This document shows, piece after piece, positions 19,604 through 29,026 of a DNA stretch of 64,000 bases. Numbering within the stretch: the stretch's first letter is position 1; every line of letters starts with the position of its first letter. The position numbers and the translations under genes were made by a program. The notes beneath the pieces are model-generated. The model did not search any database. It had not been told where the DNA came from and saw only the letters and a program-made list of their open reading frames with translations. Source of the DNA: Pristionchus mayeri (lineage: Eukaryota > Nematoda > Chromadorea > Rhabditida > Neodiplogasteridae); contig BTRK01000003.1 in NCBI GenBank assembly GCA_036245805.1, positions 19,805,292 to 19,869,291 of the forward strand, written 5' to 3'.

Positions 19604-21953
19604 CTATTTGAGTCCGAGGTGAAGCGAGATATTGGCGAGAGCAAATAGCTGGATTCCGACGAAGATTCGTGCATTGGGGGGAGCTCTCTGGAAGAGAACC
19701 AGACCCAGTCCGATGCAAGTAGCATCTCTCACGATCGACCAAGTGAAAGGATTGGAGAGAAGCGAATGGAATCGACCTCCTTAAACAGATGGGATTGATC
19801 AGATCAGCACGAACCATGACCTACCTGCTGTCTTGCCACAATCGATGATCGTCCTCATCATCGATCGATTCTCGTCGATGACGTCATTCTTCTTCTCCCC
19901 ACACTCATCTTCGAAGAGCTTGACGAATCCGCTGACGGCTCTGCAGTAGACGCACTTGCCCTCGGTGGCAGGGCTTCTGAAGGAGAGAACGTTGAAATCT
20001 GATTATTACCATAAGAGCACCTTAAAACGATGTTTTCATTGTAAAATAAAAAAAATACCAAAAGGCTACTGTATAAATCATGGAGAAGGGAATTATCCGA
20101 CCTACAGCTTATGTGGATTGTGCTGTAAGAATGCAAACTATCACAACTCACCTCGAATTATCCACAGCACAGGGGTAGCAGACGATGTGTCCACACCGGG
20201 TGAAGACTGCCCTCTGACGGGGATTCTCGATGACACAGACGACGCAGCAACGAGTGTACCGAGTAGAGGAGCCATCGCTGCAATCGATACCGTGGAATGG
20301 ACAATTCCAATTTCTATAGGGAATAAAAATCAATATGTTCCTTAAAGTGGGGCAGAAAAGTAAAAAGCCGTTGTGCATTATAGTAAATGGTAGGCCGGAT
20401 GAGAACTATGATGTCATTCCGCCATTGATATTTCAAAGGCGGCATGACGTCATAGTTCTCGTCCGACCTAGTGACGTATATGGAGAACGAAGCCCTTCTG
20501 GGTACTTGAATGATGGGCAAGATGCTAACTTCTCATCCATCTCCCTCATTCTCGTGGCCTCTCTGATGATCTCATCCGTCACTCGCACCCCTCCGTCTCC
20601 TTGTCCTCTCTCCGTCGGAATCTCAAATAGGACGACTCGTGTTTCAAGGTCATAAAAGTGTTTAAAATATAATTTCACTAATCGATACGCGTCCCTACTT
20701 GGATTGGCAATTTCGAATTGCGAAATCGCAATCGCCTCCCCCTCGCATATTGCGAAATCCGTGAGATGGAAACGATTGGGCATTCGGAAATCGACTTCAA
20801 ATTGCCAACCCTAGTTAATACTGCATGCTTTAGGTGGTGTCTTCTAGTTCTTGCCTACAGTGTGAATCATTGCGTACCTGTCCCTCCATCCTCCTCTGTC
20901 CCACTCGCATCTCGACCGCTTCCCTCAGTCCTTCCAGCATCTCCCTCAGATGGCCGGGTCCTCTGGCTGGGCGGGGCGGAACTGCCTCGCGAGTCTCTGG
21001 GCGGGATGCTCCACATGGGGATTCTCCTCTCTGTCGATCTCCCACTCGATATGCGCCCTTCTCATCATTCTCTCCATTCTCCTCTCTCTCACAATCAGCT
21101 CATCTTCTCTCTCCGCCTGTTGCTCAAATCGTCGTATCACATTCTGGTTCTCCCTTCTTCTCTCCCTGAACGCCCTTGCTGCAGCCTCCATCCCAGCCTG
21201 TCCCTCCCTCCGTCTCCTCTCCACAATCGCCTCCAGATGAAGACGGATCTCGTCCTGTCTGCAACGGCCAGGACTAATCTATTCCAAGTGAGTCGTCCTC
21301 ATTTCAGTCACCCATCGCCTAGAAACTCGCTAATCTAACAATGCGACACTCATTTGCTTTGTAAGAAGGGCGAAACATTACAACAGAACAGCGAGCGCTA
21401 ATAAAATTTTCAGTTCAGGAAAAAATATAATGGGTTGTTTCTCCTCCTCTTACTTTCACGCAGGTCAAAAAATTGCTGAAGAGTGCGTGAAATGGAAAGA
21501 ATCACATCAGTGCAATGCTCACCTCACAATGCGACCTACTTCAGCTGCAGCTGCATCCTCCTGAGGGGCTGCTGCTCCCTCTCTCCCCTCCTCCGCCCTC
21601 TCCTCTCCCTGCAGTTATGTCATGCACTCTTCCTCCTCTCATCGTTCTACTCGCTCATTCACTCAAAGAGAGCGGGAGAGTGTGTGAACTAAGCAACGTG
21701 AATACTAACCGGCATCTCCACTTCAACTTCCGCAAATTGATCAGGGACATCTTCCTCATCACCCAACTGTTCCACCTCTTCCTGCAGTAGTGACACTCAC
21801 TCTTCCCCTCCCCGTTTCACACTCTCTTTCACCGCTCAAACAGGAAGGGAGAGTGTGCGAAATGTGAGGGTGATTACTAACCGGCATCTCCACTTCCACC
21901 TCCTCAAATTGATCAGGGACCAATTCGTTATCCTGAGGGAGATGATCTGCCAT
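19604..21953 (-). CDS. RING-finger protein F with hydrophobic C-terminal tail (tandem array member 6)
   Basis: The start at 21953 gives MADHLPQDNELVPDQFEEVE. The next exon (about 21780-21706) is a near-duplicate (EDVPDQFAEVEVEMP). Then an acidic exon (about 21601-21535) and a long coiled coil (about 21260-20880: HLEAIVERRRREGQAGMEAA, then LREMLEGLREAVEMRVGQRR). The next exon (about 20660-20525) ends TDEIIREATRMREMDEK. RING halves are CVVCVIENPRQRAVFTRCGH (about 20270-20155) and KCVYCRAVSGFVKLFEDECG. Two final exons follow: one ends IIDCGKTAG, the other has hydrophobic DATCIGLGLVLFQRAP and IFVGIQLFALANISLHLGLK-stop (19604-19606). Splice phase 1 joins them correctly. Like gene A it has a membrane-type tail, but the tail sequence is different. 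Confidence 0.75.
20389..20475. mobile_element. Palindromic MITE family 1, copy 7
   Basis: It begins GGTAGGCCGGATGAGAACTA and ends TTCTCGTCCGACCTAGTGAC. The core has AAAGGCGGCATGACGTCATA. The terminal GGCAC is partly lost and no target duplication is clear. It lies in an intron of RING gene F. Confidence 0.82.
20699..20813. mobile_element. hAT-like fold-back (TTGGCAA termini)
   Basis: The left end GGATTGGCAATTTCGAA pairs with the right end TTCAAATTGCCAACCCTA. The interior has several AATTGCGAAATCGCAA-type sub-palindromes. Same terminal family as the units at 10329 and 11436. No target duplication is visible. Confidence 0.65.
21700..21953 (-). repeat. Tandem duplication of the first exon region of RING gene F
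   Basis: Two direct copies of about 170 bp each contain an exon ending DQF(E/A)EVEVEMP, a GTTAGT donor and following intron text with GAGAGTGTG. The copies are at about 21880-21953 and 21706-21790. Sequence identity continues into the intron, so this is a DNA-level duplication, not convergence of low-complexity text. Confidence 0.7.
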
Positions 21954-22115
21954 CTGGAAGGGACCACTTATTCAAGCGTAGAATTTTTTAGTTACCTTTA
22001 ACTTTTTTATTTACCGAAACAGAAATGATCAGCGATGTGAGAACAAATTTCCATAGACAACAAAATAAGCAAATCTTATTCGCAATCGTATTCAAATTCC
22101 ATTTCGAGATCAATT
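21954..22115. promoter_or_regulatory. Short divergent intergenic region between RING F and serpin
   Basis: Only 162 bp separate the two divergent start codons. Both promoters and 5' UTRs must fit here or overlap the genes. The sequence is AT-rich. I cannot identify a core promoter element. Confidence 0.4.
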
Positions 22116-25100
22116 ATGGCTTCATTCTCCTCTCGCCCCCCACTCTCCATCCCCTCTCCCATCACGAGCGGTCAAACTCCATCTCGTCTCTCCCCTTCCC
22201 CCTCCTCCCATCGTGCGGAGCCGGAGCCGGATCCCTCCTCTGCTTCCCAACGTTTGGAGCCGGATCCTTCCTCCGTCTCGCATCATCCTGAAGCGAAGCC
22301 GGATCCCCCTTCCGCCTCCCATCGTGCGGAGCCGGAGCCCGATCCTTCCTCCGCTTCCCGTCATCCGGAAACGAAGCCGTCTTCCGGTCCCTCCACCAGC
22401 CAATTGCCGGATCCGGTCTCTCCGGTGACTCCTCCAGCCAAGAACAACTGCATGCGATTTTTCGAGAAAGTCGCGTCGTTCTTCGGGAAGCCCGTAAGTC
22501 TTCCACAGAATCCTTCACTCGATCAATCGATTGCCTACCGTAACCCTACCATATCCTCAGGCGGCGCCCGTTCCCTCCTCGCTCGCAGTCAATCCCAAAG
22601 AGGACTCGAAGAAGGTTGAGCTAGTACTCGAGAGGTACGGTAATCAACGAGTAACGTCGTCACGCCATCCCTTGCAGATGGACCCTCGCTTGCTTCGGCA
22701 ACGACCTGCTCCCGGCACGACAGAACCTATCGATCGTGAGCTACCGTAATCCCCTGCCGCCTACCGTACCCTCCTTCAGGTGTTCGCTCCCCTGCCCACA
22801 CTCACCCTCTACTCACTACTGTATCTCACTCTGGCAGAGAAGGCGCGCAAGCGAATGCGAAAGATCTGCGCCGTCTCTGAGAAGAGCATAACTTGTGAGT
22901 ACACGGATGGAGGCAGCTGACAGCCAGAGGCTACGGACGGGACCGGACATGAATCGTTTGCACAGTTGCAATAGAAATGCAACAATAGTAGTGCCTGATT
23001 GCCAGAAAGCTACGGAAAAAAAGTGGTAAAAATTAAGATGAAACGTGTCATTCAAGTCGAAAATTACTTATATTTTCATGGTATCGTCGCGCCTCGGGCG
23101 TAGAGAAATTGATTAATTAAGTGAGGTAGAACTAATGGTCTCCCTCTGCAGCCCTGGGTCCTCTGGTCTCCTCGCTGTTCTCCTCCCTCGATCCTCCCTC
23201 CTCTCTCTTCTTCCGTGTCTTCGTCCATCGATCACAACTGGATGATGTGCACGACTCGTGGACTGACACCGTCCAGTCCATATTCGGAAACAAGGTACGC
23301 GTACAGATGGAATACAACATACTCCCGACCAAGTATCTTAATCACGCAAGAGCATGGCTATCACAACCAACCCATTTGCAACATAGAAAGTATGGAAATG
23401 CAACTGAAGCCTGCTCGGGCCCTTTAATCACCCTCTGCAGATCGTGGTGTCCGTCAAGCAGGAGGAGATGCCGGACTACATTCGGAACCATTCGAATGAT
23501 GTTGGTAACAGCAAGACCACAGCCTTTTTTCGTCGAAGGCATGATTTTTGATATCCCAAGAGATAGAAAAGCCGGCGAATCCTATCCTGATCGGAAATAG
23601 TACAGTACCCTCGAGATACAGTACTCTTCAGATCCTCACTCACACGATCGTTCCCTCTACGAAAGGACTCGTGGGCATGGCCTCAGCCTGCGTCGTCGCC
23701 GAGTGGTTCGGCAAGGTGATCATCAGTGCGCTCCAACTCCACTCCTACCGTACCCTCTGCAGACCTCGCACTTCCCCTCTCGGCCATTCGCTCTGACCTA
23801 CCGCGAGTCGCAGATGCATGACTTCTTCGTGCTCAATGGTCTCTGCAGGAAGCTGATCACTCGAACGTATATGGTATCGCATACCGTATCACTCAGAGTA
23901 CCATAATCTACTCCAGGCGTGGTGGATCAATCTTCGTACGGACGAGGACAGTTCGCAGGACCAGCTGGCCCTGATCCTGGTGCGACCTTTCGGACGAGGC
24001 GGTGAGAGCAACTACCGTACCCCCTTGATCTACCGTATCCTCAGGCATACTCCGTTTGCGGGAGGATCTCCGGCCGCGCCATATACACGACCTCCTATCC
24101 GATCTTCGCTCCGAGCGCGTGAGTCTGACCCGAACTCCTCCCCTACCGTAATCCATCCAGTCTCGCGAGTGTCGGATACTGCTTCCTCGGTTCCAGTTAC
24201 ACTCGCAGGCCGAGATGCTCAACAAGTGGCGACTATCAGGTAAATCCCCTATTCGCCAGTCATTGTCGTGACCCACCGCACCCTCTACCGTACCCCTCTT
24301 CAGGCGTGGAGGTGTCGGCGCTCCGTTCGGGTCCTCGTTCCTCTCATCCCATCTCTCCGCCCTTCGTGAGCGCCGTTCACGGTGCCACACTGCGCATCGA
24401 TGAGATGGGCATCAACTGCACACTCGAGGGAGACGATAAGGTATGCTGTAGTCTCTGTAGTCTTCCATCTGACCCACCGCACTCTATACCGCAACCTTGC
24501 AGCCGCACACTCGTCTGCCCCACTCGTACTCTCCCCTGGAGGGATCTCTCGATCGATCGATAGACCCCAACTTCCACTTCCGCGCCGATTCTCCCTTCCT
24601 GCTCTTCCTCGTGCACGTCCCCACACTCGTCCCTGTCCTCGCCGGATGCTACTCGGGTACGGCAGACTATACGGCTATTGGCAACTGATCTACCGTAGTC
24701 TCGACTAGATACTGTATGCTTTCAGGGGCACCGGCAACCTCGTCGGTGATGCTTCGTCGTCCTCTCAAGACGCAATCGAGTGTTCGAGTGTCGAGTGAGA
24801 GAAAGGAGGAGAAGTCGAAGGTTTCGCGCATTCTCAAGAGCATCACTGACAAGTTCGAGAGAATCAAGAAGAGGTCCGAGCCATATTCAATCATTTTCTT
24901 TCTGATTCACCAATTTTTGTACCAACTTTAATTGATTTGTTCAATTCAGGACGAAAGAGACGCTGAAAAGACGCAAGAAAAATAAGAAGAATAAGAAATC
25001 AAAGATTGACGGACAGGATACGAGATCCACCACGACCGAGGAGACCACCGTGAGCAGTGAGAAGGTAGGTCATGATGATACATAATTATCGATTGCCTGC

Positions 25101-25324
25101 CTTCCTTTACCGTATCCTGACTTGATCCGTTCAGGACGCGAAATGGCGCGAGAAACTGCGCAGTCTGCGGAGCGATGAGAGCAGCAAGAGTGCGAGCAGG
25201 AGGAAGGGCAGTAGGAAGAAGGCATCGAATCCCGCCAAGAAGGTAATATAGCCCCGCCCCCTTTCCTACCGTACACTCGATCGCTCAGAGACCCCCTTCG
25301 CCGCCGAGCGACTTCTTTGCCTGA
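22116..25324 (+). CDS. Divergent serpin with repetitive N-terminal and basic C-terminal extensions
   Basis: Exon 1 (22116-22493) encodes about 126 residues of Pro/Ser/Glu-rich text with five imperfect repeats around EPDPSSAS. The serpin fold begins in exons 2-4: RWTLACFGNDLLPARQNLSI runs in phase into VFAPLPTLTLYSLLYLTLAE, matching helices A-B (the 'SPLSI..AL.ML' region). Later exons give FRVFVHRSQLDDVHDSWTDT (helix D region), LLPRFQLHSQAEMLNKWRLS, then the breach/hinge FVSAVHGATLRIDEMGINCT, and the C-terminal strand NFHFRADSPFLLFLVHVPT. Family knowledge: inhibitory serpins have an Ala-rich hinge (EEGTEAAAAT type). Here the equivalent is DEMGINCTLEG, so inhibition is unlikely. After the serpin core come about 100 Lys/Arg/Ser-rich residues ending PPSDFFA-stop. 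About 15 exons, with TACCGTA motifs in most introns. No signal peptide is seen. Confidence 0.75.
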
Positions 25325-25679
25325 TGCGCCAGCAGTAACCTACCATAATCTACAGCATGTATCACAATCTAATCCTAATTCCACCTCTAGACACAATTCA
25401 GTGGAGTTGAATAAATATTTACCTACTGGATCTCATTGGCCATGCACATTGAAATAAGACATCAGTACACATGCAACTGATTCTAGCCAGGACCGTACTG
25501 AACTCCTCGAAATAAATTCTTTACCTCATTCACATTCTGTGTCTGGACTTGGAATGACTCAAACAACAATAATAGCTTACAGACACCAACACAGACCAAA
25601 GGTGCACCAACAAGACGAAGGGAAAGTAGCACGGAAACACGAGGGGATTATGGTAGCCATCGAAGGATCGATCGATAAT
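25325..25679. other. Convergent 3' intergenic region, serpin and DENR
   Basis: AT-rich tail-to-tail region. AATAAATA near 25410 and AAATAAAT near 25511 could serve as polyadenylation signals. Nothing else is seen. Confidence 0.4.
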
Positions 25680-28523
25680 CTATCGCTTCTGATCTCCGAG
25701 ATCCTCGATGTCTTCCTCGGTGACTGCTGCCCACTTGCCGGGAATGAGGTCGAAGAGGTCGTCCTGTGTTTTATTGTATTAGTTATTGTACACGAAGTCG
25801 CATAAAGAACATTTCCCTGATCTCTCAATTCGAAATGATAGACAAGTGAAACATAGAATTTGCCCATAAGAATTCCAAATAACAAGAACACCTTGGGTTG
25901 TTCTATTTATCGATCGATCTACCGTACCCCTCCTACCGTACCTTGACATCTCCCTGGATGACGATCTCATCGGCGCCAGTCACAGAGGAGCCGCAGGCGA
26001 ACTTGGAAGCGAAGAACTTGGCAGCCACCTTCAGATCGATATCTGCAATTGGGGGAATTTAGCTTTTTTATAAATGCAAACAGATCAATCATTGCTTTAT
26101 ATACTACATCGGTGAGTCGGAATCAAGGGGAGCCGTTAAAGAAGCTTTGATATCACCATAGCGCAACTAGAAACTGGCAAGCTCGATTTTTCATACACAA
26201 AAAATTTCCAAAAAACGCCATCATGTCACGGATAGAATTCATAGACTCCACCAGTAGATCAGAGTCCAATTGCTTCTCTCACCGAATCCGTTGAGTCCCT
26301 TGACCACGGTGACGCTCTTCTTTCCTCTGGGTGCCCTCTGGACGGTGACCACTCCCTTTTTCTTCGCCTTCTCCTCCTTCTTCCCTCCCGTCCCCTTCCC
26401 GCCACGCTTCTGCAAGAGCAAGCGATGAGATAAGAACATGGGAATAATTCCCTACGATGTAACGAACCTAAGGAAAGGAAAAGAATCACAGGCATATTTT
26501 CTATGACTACTTCGCTTTCCCAGGATACTGTGCATTGATTTTTGGTTCTCGCTCTCACCTGGTGCTTCTTGTCTCCATCAGCCGCGGGTTCTGCTGCAGC
26601 TGCGTTGTCGTCCACCACAGTCGGACCGTCCTGAGAGAGGAAATAAATTAAAGTTAAACAACTTATCTCGAAAGTTAACCGACTGATCTCGCAAAACGAG
26701 CCGATTCGACTATGGTTTCCGATTAGTGATATCAAGTTTTTCGAAAATTTCAAAGCGAATGTTGTTCAAAAATACCCTATCCATATAGGGACTGCAACGG
26801 TGTTAACGAACGAGCAAAACAATTCACAAATTGATACACAACTGAAAGCTATGCCTGCCCCATTCCGACTTTTCACTTTGGTTTAGTAAAAAATATTTTA
26901 ATTAATTAGAAAATCATAAATGAATGATAAGCAAAAGGCCGACGCTTTTAGTCCAAGTGGAGCGCATCGCAAGTCAAGTTTTTTACTAAAATTATCGCAA
27001 ACTGAAATTCGGTTGCGTTGTAAAACTTTATGAACGAGGTTCAATAATTTTTTTCTCATGTTAACGGTACTCCGACAGCAATGAAATATCGTTTAATAAT
27101 GGGAAAAAAAGTTTAATATTGGTAGAACTTCAGAATCAGTTAAGATTATGGTACCAAGAACTTTTAAAATCATTGAAAAAGAGGACGACTTCCGTATATT
27201 TCTGGTTTTTTACCAGATATTGGGAAACGCAGACAAATATCAAAAACAAATATCAAAAAATCTCAAATATACGGAAGTCGTCCTCGTTGGAAATACCGAA
27301 AGTGTATTTTCACAACGGTAAAACGCCCAACTCTGACGTCCTCACTCTCTAATATCTGATCTTTATATTTATTTTTATTGTGAAAACAATTTTTTGTGAT
27401 TGATAATCTACTTAAACTGAGGAAATGAAGCTTCAACACTTAGTTCTGAAAAAACATGTATTTTCGATCGCTTCGTGCTTCTCCAATTCTGCGATATGTC
27501 TCTTCTAGCCATGCTTGGTGTTCTTTAAATATGTGTTCATATTAATTCCAATCAATAAAATAGTTTTAAAATCGCATTATTGTAAGATTCAAATGCTCAG
27601 CTTTTGCAATTCTCTGTTTAGCATGCTCCGCCTCCAATCGGCCCAAATGGTTAATTATCGGAACGCTTTATCAATGGGTCGCGCTTACGATTTCGACGAG
27701 CGATTTTTTTCTATCGCGCAATTTACGCCATTTATTAAGCTATTGCTTAAAGTAGTAACTAAATCGATGCAAAACGAATTTCAAATGTGTCAATATAACA
27801 CGACAGAACGAGTTTGGCGCAGCTTGCACTGCCGCGCACAAATCGCACTCACACGCGCGATTAATGAATTCAGGCTCCGCCCATTTTCACGATGCGTAAT
27901 CTTGAGAAATGCGCGGAATGGTTTATTTTCTTACAGAAAATATATTTTTTTAAATGTTTTAAAATATTGAAAGAATTTGGCTTGAAAAGTACGGTAGTTT
28001 GAAAGCAAAAGCGTCGGAAGGAGGCAACTAATATTCCGTACTCAAAAATTCGGGCTGCCGTCCCTATATCCATATACCAAATTGTCACATAAGTTTTGCC
28101 AGTGCAGTTTCGGTTACGCCACTGTATGAAATATCTCGAATTACCTGCTCGCAAGTGGTCTATCATTTGTGAAGAAATGTAAAAATAAACAACTCACCTT
28201 CTTCTCTTCTCCGCTCAGGGTGAGTCCCTCGAGCAGCTGCGAAGAGTGAGCCTCCGCCCACTTCTTGCATCTAAAAGAAGTGACGTAATTTCGTATAAAC
28301 TGCCGTACAGCACGACTCTACCTAATCCTACAGTACTCAGAGGCAAGAATGTCAGTGATTATCGAGTAGTCATACAGTAACCCCTACCGTACCTGTCATA
28401 CATGCCCGAGTACTCGCAGTACTCAGGGGGCATCGAACACTCTCCGCAGTACTGCACGGTCATCGGGTAGAGGGGATTCCTCTCCAGAGTCGGAGACGTG
28501 TCCTCAACTGCTGCTGCTGCCAT
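25680..28523 (-). CDS. denr-1: DENR (density-regulated protein) homologue, SUI1-domain translation factor
   Basis: DENR pairs with MCTS1 and acts on the 40S ribosomal subunit in reinitiation and recycling. The start at 28523 gives [20 protein letters not shown], then the Cys-rich N-terminal motif [20 protein letters not shown]. Exon 2 has [20 protein letters not shown] (about 28270-28200). Later exons carry an acidic/alanine linker, a basic stretch ([20 protein letters not shown]), and the SUI1 domain [60 protein letters not shown]. The stop is at 25680-25682. All landmarks of the family are present in order, so the gene should be functional. One intron of about 1.5 kb (26.7-28.2 kb) is expanded by a hAT-like element, while the other introns are short. 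Confidence 0.93.
26778..28074. mobile_element. Non-autonomous hAT-like element, 1281 bp, in DENR intron
   Basis: The element at 26786-28066 begins TAGGGACTGCAACGG and ends CTGCCGTCCCTA. It is flanked by TATCCATA on both sides (26778-26785 and 28067-28074). TAGGG ends and an 8-bp duplication fit hAT. One 151-codon open frame lies inside (27515-27970, plus strand). It shows no transposase motif that I recognise. The element also contains a secondary inverted repeat at 27181-27285. Confidence 0.85.
27181..27285. repeat. Inverted repeat inside the DENR-intron element
   Basis: The left arm GAGGACGACTTCCGTATATT (27181-27202) is complementary to AATATACGGAAGTCGTCCTC (27265-27285), around an AT-rich spacer. 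It could be a nested fold-back. Confidence 0.8.
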
Positions 28524-29026
28524 TGCTCACGAGGGTTACTGTACCTGAGGGATATCGATTAGAGAAAGATACCGTAACAAATTCAGGTAACTGAGAGCTG
28601 ACAAGCAACAGTCTGGAGACAAAACCCATCAATTAACGAAATAAATACTTTATTTGTCATGGTTCGTATTGCATTTTCAAGTGAAACGGGGATAATTAGC
28701 TGTGAGAGAAAGGCATCTTTGAGCTGCATGAATAACTGGGCTGCGTCAACAATTGAAAACTATCACAACGAGTATCTACCGTACTATCATCAGCCTACGG
28801 TAGGCGGTACTCACAACCACAAACTGACTATTATCACAGAAGGCGTTGGATGCTAAACACGTAAACCACGAATAAATATGACTATGAAAACATGCCTGAA
28901 ATACATAAATACTATGGTCATGCACTCTTGAATAGTATGAAAATGGATATAATTGGACTAGGTACAATATGAAACAACAATTAGATGGGGACGGGTTGGG
29001 TCGAACATCGAAGATCAAAGAGCGAT
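28524..29026. other. Intergenic region between DENR and GalNAc-transferase
   Basis: AT-rich, same-strand spacing of about 0.5 kb. It holds the DENR promoter and the 3' UTR of the neighbour. No repeat or RNA gene is seen. Confidence 0.4.

Noticed and set aside
27515..27970. 151-codon frame in the DENR-intron element as a transposase
   Set aside because: No recognisable hAT catalytic or dimerisation motif; described only as an open frame.
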